A stretch of 7,337 nucleotides of DNA from contig JAPPPC010000690.1 in NCBI GenBank assembly GCA_028817685.1, positions 1 through 7,337 of the forward strand. The letters run 5' to 3'. The notes beneath the pieces are model-generated. The model did no database searches. It was given only the letters and a program-made list of their open reading frames with translations, and had not been told where the DNA came from. Of this stretch, positions 1 to 6,120 are shown piece by piece. Made by a program: the position numbers and the translations under genes. The DNA is from Rhodospirillaceae bacterium. Its GTDB lineage: Bacteria > Pseudomonadota > Alphaproteobacteria > UBA8366 > GCA-2717185. How positions within the stretch are numbered: position 1 is the stretch's first letter; each line of letters opens with the position of its first letter.

Positions 1-665
1 TGCAGTTCCGATGCGGGGAGCAAGGGGGTCAGGCCGGTCTCCACCATATTCGCCAAAACCGGTTTGCCGATGGCCTTCGGCACGGCCGCGAGTTCTTCGA
101 CCGTACGGGGGCTCTCGAAGAAGATGACGTCGGCGCCCGCCTCAGCATAGGCTTGCGCGCGGTCCAGCGCCTCGTCGAAGCCGACAGCGGTATTCGCATC
201 TGTCCTGGCGATGATCATGAAATCTTCGTCCTGCCGGGCGTCGAGCGCCGCCTTCAGCTTGCCCACCATCTCCGATTTGTCGATCAGCGTCTTGCCGAAG
301 AAGTGGCCGCAGCGTTTCGGCATCTCCTGGTCTTCGATATGTATTCCGGCGACGCCGGCGCGCTCATATTCGCGCACGGTGCGCATCACGTTGAGCGCGT
401 TGCCGTAGCCCGTATCCGCATCACAGATCAGCGGCAGTTCGGAGGCATCGGCCAATTGCCCGGCGCGCTGCACCATCTCGGTCATCGTCGTCAGCCCCAG
501 ATCCGGCATCGCCAGCGTCGAGTGCGACACGCCCGCCCCGGTCATATACATCGCCTCGAATCCGACTTGCTTGATGATCTTCGCCATCAGCGGATCGTAG
601 GTACCGGGACAGACGAGGATATCTTCGCCTTCGATCAGTTTCCGGAGCTTGGTCGTGTGCCGCAT
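1..665 (-). CDS. Isocitrate lyase/PEP mutase family enzyme, C-terminal part cut by left edge
   Basis: A (beta/alpha)8-barrel enzyme that cleaves or rearranges a 2-hydroxy or 2-oxo carboxylic acid using Mg2+. About 221 residues are present; the usual length is about 285-300, so the C-terminal quarter lies off the left edge. Seen: an N-terminal CPGTYDPLMAK segment (19-29) followed by YMTGAGVS (40-47), the metal-binding DADTGYGN loop (82-89), IEDQ (110-113), the KRCGH active-site motif (117-121) and IARTDA (152-157). The Cys of KRCGH is retained, which in this superfamily goes with C-C lyases (2-methylisocitrate lyase, 2,3-dimethylmalate lyase) rather than with phosphonate mutases. The ATG at 665 is chosen because a perfect AGGAGG (672-677) sits 7 bases upstream; the ATG at 670 is in another frame. 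It lies 77 bases downstream of the methyltransferase on the same strand. The family call is firm; the substrate is not known. Confidence 0.93.
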   Translation of the reverse strand, partial: MRHTTKLRKLIEGEDILVCPGTYDPLMAKIIKQVGFEAMYMTGAGVSHSTLAMPDLGLTTMTEMVQRAGQLADASELPLICDADTGYGNALNVMRTVREYERAGVAGIHIEDQEMPKRCGHFFGKTLIDKSEMVGKLKAALDARQDEDFMIIARTDANTAVGFDEALDRAQAYAEAGADVIFFESPRTVEELAAVPKAIGKPVLANMVETGLTPLLPASEL

Positions 666-678
666 CGCATTGCCTCCT

Positions 679-710
679 ATGCCGTTTCGGCATGGTCGCA
701 TGCGGAAACG
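679..710 (-). promoter_or_regulatory. Two overlapping, mutually exclusive hairpins next to the lyase ribosome binding site
   Basis: Positions 679-693 form a perfect inverted repeat (ATGCCG, TTT, CGGCAT) that ends one base from the AGGAGG at 672-677. Positions 683-710 form a longer imperfect one: CGTTTC, one G-G mismatch, GCATG, loop GTCG, CATGC, then GAAACG. The two share bases 683-693, so an RNA could fold only one at a time. There is no U-tract, which argues against a plain intrinsic terminator for the methyltransferase. A translational switch, an mRNA processing or stabilising structure, or a DNA operator are all possible; the function is inferred only from position. Confidence 0.4.
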
Positions 711-742
711 AATATTTGAAATCGGCGAAGCGCCTGGGTGCG

Positions 743-1513
743 TCAGACCGGCTTGCGCGCTCTTATCATCACCCAGCGATGAAAGAAGACGAGCTGCTCG
801 TCTTCGATAGCCAAGCCCATGCCGGCGTGCCGGCCTTCTTCTGCCAAGGCGCGCGCGACGGTGCGCAGCGGATTCAGACGCTGCGGATCGTTGACGATCC
901 CCATCCATTCCTCGAACTCGCGGTCCTTGTCCCACACCGTGCCGGACTCGATTGCAAAACCGCTGCCCTCTACCGCCGCGTTCAGCTCCGTTAGCGGCAG
1001 CATGCGGATGTGCGACGGATCGCGGAGGATTTCGATCGCATTCTGCAGGTCCGCTTCCGCTGCATCCTCGGAGACGACCACGTCCGCAATAACCAGCACA
1101 CCGCCCGGGCGGAGCACCCGCCGAATTTCCTTTAAGACTACCGTCGGATCGACGAAATGGTGCAGCGCCAGACGCGTCACGGCACCGTCGAACGCGCCAT
1201 CCGCGAAAGGCATCGACTCGGCCGCGCCCTGCTCGAACGTCACGTTCACCAGCCCGGCCGCTTCACAGCGCTCGCGCGCTTTTTCCAGCATCGCAGGGGT
1301 CGCATCGAACGCGGGTACGCTTTCCGCCTTCGGTGCGAGCGCAGCGGATACGGCACCGGGACCGCAAGCAACGTCCAGCAACGTACCGGTCGCGGCTTCG
1401 CCGATCTCTTCCTGAAACGTTGTGATGACATCGCCGCCGGCAATGCTGGCATAGGCGCTGAAGGTCTCCGCTTGGCGCGTAAACTCATCTTCGACCCGTT
1501 TCAAATGATCCAT
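743..1513 (-). CDS. Class I SAM-dependent methyltransferase (UbiE/Methyltransf_11 type)
   Basis: A 256-residue cytosolic methyltransferase that would transfer a methyl group from S-adenosylmethionine to a small molecule. Seen: motif I LLDVACGPG (45-53), the acidic end of strand 2 at D70, GAAESMPFADGAFD (96-109) with its following LALHHF (115-120), and the RVLRPGGVLVIAD strand (132-144), in the standard Rossmann order. The C-terminal 110 residues vary in the family and would set the substrate; I do not recognise one. The ATG at 1513 is preferred, with a weak GGGA upstream; an in-frame TTG at 1543 would add ten residues that look non-native. It is the first gene of a leftward pair with the isocitrate lyase/PEP mutase family gene and diverges from the aminotransferase. 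No membrane segments are seen. A ubiquinone or menaquinone biosynthesis role is not supported by context; a methylase for a catabolic intermediate is an inference. Confidence 0.9.
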   Translation of the reverse strand: MDHLKRVEDEFTRQAETFSAYASIAGGDVITTFQEEIGEAATGTLLDVACGPGAVSAALAPKAESVPAFDATPAMLEKARERCEAAGLVNVTFEQGAAESMPFADGAFDGAVTRLALHHFVDPTVVLKEIRRVLRPGGVLVIADVVVSEDAAEADLQNAIEILRDPSHIRMLPLTELNAAVEGSGFAIESGTVWDKDREFEEWMGIVNDPQRLNPLRTVARALAEEGRHAGMGLAIEDEQLVFFHRWVMIRARKPV

Positions 1514-1600
1514 GGCTTTTCCCACGACTGAAAAACGCAACAATCTGGTGCAACGGCGAAGATGCCATTACGTTCTCCCGGTATTGTTTACTGCAAAGCG
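1514..1600. promoter_or_regulatory. Divergent intergenic control region
   Basis: This 87-base gap separates the leftward methyltransferase from the rightward aminotransferase and must hold the promoters for both if no other start is used. It contains a spaced inverted repeat, AACAAT (1540-1545) and ATTGTT (1583-1588), and a direct repeat of GCAAC (1538 and 1552), which could be regulator contacts. I see no convincing -35/-10 pair on either strand. The aminotransferase frame is open to an ATG at 1562, so part of the region could be coding. Confidence 0.4.
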
Positions 1601-2923
1601 ATGGATTTTGCGATGCGACGAAACCTGTCGATGGACGAGGCCCTAGCCGATGCGCGCGCCGTCTATACCGAACGGCGGCCCAAGACGCGAGAGGCGCACG
1701 AAGCGGCGCAGCGCCACTTGCCCGGCGGGAACACGCGGACGGTGCTTTACCATGGTCCCTTTCCCGTCCGCGCAGCGCGCGGCGAAGGCGCCTTCCTGCA
1801 TGATGTGGACGATAATCGCTATCTCAACCTGCTTGGTGAGTATACGGCCGGCGTGTTCGGCCATTCTCATCCAGCCATCCGCAAGGCGATCGACGAAGCG
1901 CTCGAGGTCGGGCTCAATTTGGGCGCGCACAATCTGGCTGAGTTCCGCTTGGCAGACCTGGTCGCCGAACGGTTCCGCGCTGTCGAGCAGGTGCGATTCA
2001 CGAATTCCGGCACAGAAGCCAATCTGATGGCGATCTCCACCGCCCGGCACCTTACCGGACGCGAAAGGGTCATGGTGTTCCACGGCGGCTATCACGGCGG
2101 GTTGCTGTATTTCGGTGGCGGCGGCATCCCAATTAATGCCCCCTTCCCCTTCGTGCTCGGCCATTTCAACGATATCGACCGCACCCGCGCGCTGATACGC
2201 GAGCATGCGGATTCCCTCGCCTGCATCACGGTGGAACCCATGCTCGGCTCCAGCGGCTGCATCCCGGGCGCCCCGGCGTTCCTGGCGATGCTGCGCGAGG
2301 AAGCGACAGCATGCGACACGCTGCTGATCTTTGACGAGGTCATGACCTCGCGCTTTGGCCGTGGTGGCGCGCATGGCGAGTACGGAATCACGCCGGACCT
2401 GATCGCGCTAGGCAAATGGATCGGCGGCGGCATGTCTTTCGGCGCCTTTGGCGGCCGTGCCGACCTGATGGGTATCTACGACCCGACGGCCCCGAACGCG
2501 ATGCCTCATGCCGGCACTTTCAACAACAATGTACTGTCGATGCATGCCGGAATCGCAGCGATGACCGAAGCCTTCACGCCGGATATCGCCGCGCAGCTGC
2601 ATGAGACCGGAGACACAATACGGGCACGCATCAACGGCGTTTTCGAGAAGCACGGCGTCGCTTTGCACGCTTCCGGCACCGGTTCGCTGATGAACCTGCA
2701 CGGGCTGACCGGTCCCATCCGAACGATCGACGATGTGGCCGATAGCGACGACGGCGCGAAGGAACTGCTTTTCCTCGATCTCCTCGAGCGCGGCTACTAT
2801 GTAGCCCGCCGCGGCTTCATCGCGCTTTCCAGTATCTTGACCGATGAACAGTTGGACGGCTTCCTCGACGCGCTCGACGATGTCGTCGCGCAACGCAAAC
2901 CACTTCTCAAGGAACGCAGCTGA
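1601..2923 (+). CDS. Class III PLP-dependent aminotransferase, glutamate-1-semialdehyde aminomutase-like
   Basis: A fold-type I, pyridoxal-phosphate enzyme of about 440 residues that moves or removes an amino group. Numbered from the ATG at 1601, the sequence shows LPGGNTRTVLYH near residue 42, GEYTAGVFGHSHP near 82, the phosphate-loop SGTEANL near 136, HGGYHGG near 162, IFDEVMTSRFG with the cofactor-binding Asp, and the Schiff-base Lys272 in ALGKWIGGG (codon 2414-2416). HAGTFNNNVLSM further on is typical of the GSA-aminomutase branch. It is unlikely to be housekeeping HemL, because it is coupled to a phosphotriesterase-family gene (stop and start share one base, TGATG) and heads a catabolic block. 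Starts at 1562, 1613 and 1631 are also in frame and none has a strong ribosome binding site; 1613 has TGGA eight bases upstream. The family is firm; the amino donor and substrate are unknown (amino acid, beta-amino acid or taurine-like amine possible). Confidence 0.93.
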   Translation: MDFAMRRNLSMDEALADARAVYTERRPKTREAHEAAQRHLPGGNTRTVLYHGPFPVRAARGEGAFLHDVDDNRYLNLLGEYTAGVFGHSHPAIRKAIDEALEVGLNLGAHNLAEFRLADLVAERFRAVEQVRFTNSGTEANLMAISTARHLTGRERVMVFHGGYHGGLLYFGGGGIPINAPFPFVLGHFNDIDRTRALIREHADSLACITVEPMLGSSGCIPGAPAFLAMLREEATACDTLLIFDEVMTSRFGRGGAHGEYGITPDLIALGKWIGGGMSFGAFGGRADLMGIYDPTAPNAMPHAGTFNNNVLSMHAGIAAMTEAFTPDIAAQLHETGDTIRARINGVFEKHGVALHASGTGSLMNLHGLTGPIRTIDDVADSDDGAKELLFLDLLERGYYVARRGFIALSSILTDEQLDGFLDALDDVVAQRKPLLKERS

Positions 2924-3963
2924 TGCCGGCAACCGCGCTGAAAGGCAAGGCCCAAACCGTCCTCGGACCGATCGACCCGGCTGAATTGGGCAACACGTTG
3001 ATGCATGAGCATCTGGTCTGGGATATCCGGACACCGCAGATGGCGAAGGAGACGGATCAAGGACCGGAGATCAACCTCTGCAATTGCTGGCAATTCAATT
3101 ACGGCCGAGTGAAGGTGCCGCGCAACTACATCTCGCGCTCGGCCGAGCTGGCGACGTTCGAGGTGAAGGAGATGGTTGCGGCGGGCGGCAACACCATCGT
3201 CGAGCTAAGCTCCGGCGGGCTTGCCCCAGCCCCGGACGCTCTCGCACAGATTTCACGCGACTCCGGCGCACATGTGGTGATGGGATGCGGCCATTACGTG
3301 GACGAGTACCAGGATGAGGCCAACCGCAGCCGCGACATCGACAGCTTTGCCTCCGAAATGATCGAGCAGGTCACGGTCGGCGCCTGGGGTACCGACATTC
3401 GCGCCGGAATGATCGGCGAGATTGGCTGCCAATCTCCTTGGACCGATCTGGAAAAGCGGGTCATGGCGGGGGCCATCATCGCGCAGCGGGAGACCGGGGC
3501 CTCCCTGAACGTTCATCCCGGGCGCGACGCGGACCAGCCACAGGAAGTGATGGACTTCATCCAGGCGCATGACGGCGCACCCGAGCGCACGGTGATCAGC
3601 CATATCGACCGCACCATCTTCGACCATGAGCGCCTGTTCCGGCTCGCGGATACCGGCTGCGTCATCGAGTTCGACCTGTTCGGACAGGAAACCAGCTACT
3701 ACGCGCTCAACCCGAAGATCGATATGCCCAACGATGCGATCCGGCTGCGCCTGATCCGCGCCTTGATCGAGCGCGGCCATCTGGATCAAATCGTGATCAG
3801 CCATGACATCTGTTATCTGACGCGACTCAAATCCTACGGTGGACATGGCTACGGGCACATTTTCGAGAACGCCATTCCGCTGATGCGTCTCCGCAACTTC
3901 ACGGAAGCGGAAATCCAGGCAATCGTCGTCGACACGCCGCGTCGCTTGCTCACCTTCGTCTGA
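2923..3963 (+). CDS. Phosphotriesterase-family binuclear metal hydrolase
   Basis: A 346-residue amidohydrolase-superfamily (beta/alpha)8-barrel enzyme. Seen: the family opening TVLGPIDPAELGNTLMHEHL with metal ligands His28 and His30, bridging Glu166 in MIGEIG, His198 in VHPGR, His227 in ISHIDR and catalytic/metal Asp295 in ISHDIC. Bacterial phosphotriesterase proper uses a carboxylated lysine at the bridging position; here it is Glu, as in the homology-protein/PTER branch. Organophosphate hydrolysis is therefore less likely than hydrolysis of a lactone, ester or N-acyl compound. The C-terminal segment GHGYGHIFENAIPLMR (310-325) and VDTPRRLL match the family's closing helix. The start codon overlaps the aminotransferase stop (TGATG), with AAGGA about nine bases upstream, so translation is probably coupled and the two enzymes may act on consecutive intermediates. 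No signal peptide is seen. The family is firm; the substrate is open. Confidence 0.93.
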   Translation: MPATALKGKAQTVLGPIDPAELGNTLMHEHLVWDIRTPQMAKETDQGPEINLCNCWQFNYGRVKVPRNYISRSAELATFEVKEMVAAGGNTIVELSSGGLAPAPDALAQISRDSGAHVVMGCGHYVDEYQDEANRSRDIDSFASEMIEQVTVGAWGTDIRAGMIGEIGCQSPWTDLEKRVMAGAIIAQRETGASLNVHPGRDADQPQEVMDFIQAHDGAPERTVISHIDRTIFDHERLFRLADTGCVIEFDLFGQETSYYALNPKIDMPNDAIRLRLIRALIERGHLDQIVISHDICYLTRLKSYGGHGYGHIFENAIPLMRLRNFTEAEIQAIVVDTPRRLLTFV

Positions 3964-4034
3964 CAGCGCGTTCCGTTCCCATTCGCCGGTTCTTTCGCTA
4001 CTCTTGAGGCGACGGCCTTAGCGGATGCATCGCC

Positions 4035-5282
4035 ATGACTGACGCCCTGACAAACGAACCACCCCTCCTCAAGTGGCCGGAAGCCGGTAACAGCCGCGTG
4101 CCGTACCGCGCCTTCGCCGATGCGGAGATCCACGCTGCGGAACAGAAGCGGATATTTCAAGGCGAGACATGGCAAATTCTTTGCCTCGCAGACGAAATTC
4201 CCAATCCAGGCGATTACAAGACGACCTATGCCGGTGAGACACCGGTCATTGTCGTGCGCGATGAGAATGGCGACATCAACGCCTTTGAGAACCGCTGCGT
4301 TCATAAAGGCGCACTGGTCTGCCTTAAGGATCGGGGTAACGCGAAGACCCTGACTTGCGTCTATCACAACTGGGTCTACGGGTTAAAAGGCGAGTTGATC
4401 AGCGCGGCCTTCGCCAAGGGCGTCAACGGCCGCGGCGGTATGCCGGACGACTTCAACGCCAAGGATCACCGGATGCGGCCATTGCGCACAACGGAGCACT
4501 GCGGCCTGGTGTTCGGTACGTTCTCCGAGACGGTGATGCCGCTGGCGGAATTCATCGGCCCCGATATCCTGGAACGGGTCGAACGCGTACTCAACCGTCC
4601 TCTCAGAATTCTCGGCTATCATACTCAAATTCTTAACAATAACTGGAAGCTGTATGTCGAGAATGTAAAGGACACTTATCATGCCGGCCTGCTTCACCTG
4701 TTCTTCGCAACCTTCCGGTTGAACCGCCTCGCCTCTGAAGGCGGCGTCGTGGTCGACCCGACAGGCGGAAATCATGCCAGCTATTCGAAACGCCGAACGA
4801 TTCATGCCAACGCCGAGTATGACGAATCCAAACTGCGTGCCAGCCGCGACGACTACCGCCTCGCCGACCCGTCGCTGCTCGAATCCTTCGACGAGTTCGG
4901 CGACGGCATCAATGTCCAGATCCTCTCGGTATTTCCCAACTTCATCCTGCAACAGGTCGAAAACAGCATCGCCGTGCGTCAAATTTTGCCGAAGGGCGTC
5001 GGTCGGACCGAACTGAATTGGACGGTACTGGGCTTCCAGGACGACGACGAAAAGACCACCAAAATGCGCCTCAAGCAGGCGAACCTGATCGGTCCCGCAG
5101 GCTATATCTCGATGGAGGATGGCGCGGTCGGGAACTTCGTCCAACGCGGCATTCCCGGCGCGCTCGAAGAGACCTCGATCATCGAGATGGGCGGCCGAGA
5201 CCATATCAGCGACAACACGCGCACAACCGAAGCCTCGGTGCGTGGCTTCTGGGCCGCCTACCGCACCCATATGGGGCTCTAG
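4035..5282 (+). CDS. Rieske ring-hydroxylating dioxygenase large (alpha) subunit, terephthalate 1,2-dioxygenase type
   Basis: The 415-residue catalytic subunit of a non-heme iron oxygenase that would add O2 to an aromatic ring as a cis-diol. Seen: the Rieske [2Fe-2S] site Cys88-x-His90 and Cys108-x2-His111, the bridging Asp213, and the mononuclear iron ligands His216, His221 and Asp362 (in SMEDGAVG). Compared from memory with Comamonas TphA2, similarity runs end to end at a constant offset of six residues (for example IPGAGDFRTT/IPNPGDYKTT, LKQANLIGPAG, EASVRGFW). The terephthalate carboxylate contacts I recall there, Ser243, Arg309 and Arg390, fall on Ser249, Arg315 and Arg396 here. An aromatic mono- or dicarboxylate is therefore the best substrate guess; anthranilate- or salicylate-type oxygenases are the alternative. 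The small subunit follows after five bases. No reductase is nearby. The start is the only sensible ATG; its ribosome binding site is weak, and the 71 bases upstream (3964-4034) hold no clear promoter. Confidence 0.93.
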   Translation: MTDALTNEPPLLKWPEAGNSRVPYRAFADAEIHAAEQKRIFQGETWQILCLADEIPNPGDYKTTYAGETPVIVVRDENGDINAFENRCVHKGALVCLKDRGNAKTLTCVYHNWVYGLKGELISAAFAKGVNGRGGMPDDFNAKDHRMRPLRTTEHCGLVFGTFSETVMPLAEFIGPDILERVERVLNRPLRILGYHTQILNNNWKLYVENVKDTYHAGLLHLFFATFRLNRLASEGGVVVDPTGGNHASYSKRRTIHANAEYDESKLRASRDDYRLADPSLLESFDEFGDGINVQILSVFPNFILQQVENSIAVRQILPKGVGRTELNWTVLGFQDDDEKTTKMRLKQANLIGPAGYISMEDGAVGNFVQRGIPGALEETSIIEMGGRDHISDNTRTTEASVRGFWAAYRTHMGL

Positions 5283-5287
5283 GACCG

Positions 5288-5758
5288 GTGGACATCGAAC
5301 GGCAGTTCCGGGTCCAGGACCTGCTCGCGCGGTACGCCGACAGCCTGGACGGCGGCCGATTCGAGGAATGGCCGGAATATTTCACCGAGGATTGCGTCTA
5401 CAAGATCATCTCTGCCGAGAACTTCGAGCGCGACCTGCCGCTCGGCGTCATCGACTGCGATTCCCGCGATATGCTGCGTGACCGCATCATGGCGCTGCGA
5501 GAAGCGAATATCTACGAAGACCATCGCTACCGGCACATCCTGTCGACAACGCTGATCAAGCGGGTGGAAGACGATACGATTTACGCCGAAACCGCCTATC
5601 AGGTGACTCGGATCATGCGCGACGGGTCTGCGATGATCTTCAGCACCGGCTGCTACTATGACCGCATTCTCGAAGAGGATGGCGCGTTAAAGTTCGCCGA
5701 AAGGCTGGTCGTGTTCGACAGCCGCGGGATCGATACCTTGCTTGTGATTCCGCTATAA
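5288..5758 (+). CDS. Ring-hydroxylating dioxygenase small (beta) subunit, TphA3-like
   Basis: A 156-residue NTF2/SnoaL-fold subunit that packs against the large subunit and has a mainly structural role in the hexamer. Seen: an N-terminal helix RQFRVQDLLARYADSLD, EEWPEYFTEDCVYKI (about 26-40), the conserved REANIYEDHRYRHIL (71-85) and a C-terminal strand ending DTLLVIPL. From memory this closely matches terephthalate dioxygenase TphA3 (154 residues; REANIYERHRYRHIL). The start is the GTG at 5288: it gives the family length, lies five bases after the large-subunit stop, and has AGGA at 5281-5284, although that is only three bases away. The frame is open upstream inside the large-subunit gene, so a longer ATG-start reading from 5018 exists but is a shadow. 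Translation is probably coupled to the large subunit. The gene ends six bases before the convergent cupin gene. Confidence 0.92.
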   Translation: MDIERQFRVQDLLARYADSLDGGRFEEWPEYFTEDCVYKIISAENFERDLPLGVIDCDSRDMLRDRIMALREANIYEDHRYRHILSTTLIKRVEDDTIYAETAYQVTRIMRDGSAMIFSTGCYYDRILEEDGALKFAERLVVFDSRGIDTLLVIPL

Positions 5759-5762
5759 GCGG
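5750..5762 (+). terminator. Short hairpin across the small-subunit stop codon, weak terminator candidate
   Basis: CCGCT, ATA, AGCGG is a perfect five-base-pair stem with a three-base loop that includes the TAA stop. It sits at the convergent junction with the cupin gene, where transcripts from both sides must end within six bases. It is followed by CCCTACTTCTT rightward, only a poor U-tract, and by no U-tract leftward. It may merely slow polymerase or protect a 3' end. Confidence 0.25.
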
Positions 5763-5764
5763 CC

Positions 5765-6028
5765 CTACTTCTTGCCCAGCAGAATCGTAGCCCCCTCGGG
5801 GCCGCTCCGTTCGGCATGCATCGTACCCGCAGGTACGTCGCACGTATCGCCGGGGCCGCAAATGGCATCGCCATCCTCGAAAGCCACCGTAAACTCGCCG
5901 GTCAAAATCATCAATTTCGCGGAGAAATCATGCGTGTGCATATCGTTTTCGATGCCCGCGGGACGATCCATCTTCATTACCGTGTAGCCCTCAACCTCGC
6001 AGGCCTTCGTGAACTCAGCTTCGTTCAT
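5765..6028 (-). CDS. Small single-domain cupin protein
   Basis: An 87-residue beta-barrel protein. Seen: cupin motif 1 with His31 and His33 (MHTHDF), then TGEFTVAFEDGD, and motif 2 GPGDTCDVPAGTMHAE with His71, giving three candidate metal ligands. The Glu usual in motif 1 is replaced (Lys38 at that place), as in other short HxH cupins, so metal binding would be by three His. Such proteins act as small dioxygenases, isomerases, or ligand-binding accessory proteins; nothing here decides which. The ATG at 6028 is preferred because of the purine run GGAAAA just upstream. The ATG at 6055 would add nine residues and has a weaker AAAGG site. The gene converges on the dioxygenase small subunit and diverges from the TfdA-like dioxygenase, with which it probably shares control through the palindrome at 6077-6091. 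Confidence 0.88.
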   Translation of the reverse strand: MNEAEFTKACEVEGYTVMKMDRPAGIENDMHTHDFSAKLMILTGEFTVAFEDGDAICGPGDTCDVPAGTMHAERSGPEGATILLGKK

Positions 6029-6061
6029 TTTTCCATTCCCAAGATACGGCGACATTTGCCT

Positions 6062-6090
6062 TTGTCACATTTCATCGCCGATACTATCGG
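6062..6090 (+). promoter_or_regulatory. Candidate promoter for the TfdA-like dioxygenase gene
   Basis: TTGTCA at 6062-6067 (five of six to the sigma-70 -35 consensus) is followed after 17 bases by TATCGG at 6085-6090 (three of six to the -10). Transcription would start near 6097, leaving a short leader to the ATG at 6121, which has AGGA at 6110-6113. The -10 lies within the palindrome, so a protein bound there should block it. The -10 match is poor, hence the low confidence. Confidence 0.35.
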
Positions 6091-6091
6091 C
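6077..6091. promoter_or_regulatory. Perfect 15-base palindrome, candidate operator
   Basis: GCCGATA and TATCGGC flank a single central C, giving seven perfectly paired positions on each side. It lies in the 92-base gap between the divergent cupin and TfdA-like genes and overlaps the best -10 candidate for each direction. The odd length with a one-base centre resembles dimeric repressor sites of the GntR or similar helix-turn-helix families, but no regulator gene is in the window, so the protein is unknown. Confidence 0.5.
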
Positions 6092-6108
6092 CCATAACCT
6101 CTATGCAA
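6081..6108 (-). promoter_or_regulatory. Candidate promoter for the cupin gene
   Basis: Read leftward, TTGCAT (6108-6103) and, after 16 bases, TAGTAT (6086-6081) form a moderate sigma-70-like pair (three of six and four of six). The -10 lies inside the palindrome at 6077-6091, opposite the rightward candidate -10, so both directions could be controlled by one operator. Confidence 0.3.
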
Positions 6109-6120
6109 TAGGATCGAGAT

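Noticed and set aside
153..719. A rightward 188-codon open frame opposite the isocitrate lyase/PEP mutase family gene.
   Set aside because: It is antisense to a clearly conserved gene, its product is His/Arg-rich with no recognisable motif, and such shadows are expected in high-GC DNA.
1643..2374. A leftward 243-codon open frame opposite the aminotransferase.
   Set aside because: It is antisense to a conserved PLP enzyme and has no family signature; third-position GC bias explains it.
1601..2923. Calling the aminotransferase housekeeping hemL for tetrapyrrole synthesis.
   Set aside because: The fold and motifs are shared by the whole branch, and its coupling to a metal hydrolase and proximity to oxygenases fit catabolism better.
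3964..4034. A promoter for the Rieske large subunit (TTCCCA, 17 bases, TACTCT).
   Set aside because: The -35 matches only four and the -10 only three consensus positions; read-through from the upstream pair is equally likely.
4383..5270. A leftward 295-codon open frame opposite the Rieske large subunit.
   Set aside because: The other strand carries all Rieske and iron-binding motifs; this frame has no recognisable domain.
5018..5287. An in-frame upstream extension of the small-subunit gene starting at an ATG at 5018, giving 246 residues.
   Set aside because: It runs in a second frame through the conserved end of the large-subunit gene, reads as low-complexity Arg-rich sequence, and the family length and conservation begin at the GTG at 5288.
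5790..5802. GCCCC/GGGGC stem as a terminator for the dioxygenase subunits.
   Set aside because: It lies inside the conserved 3' end of the cupin gene, has only five pairs and no U-tract, so coding explains it.
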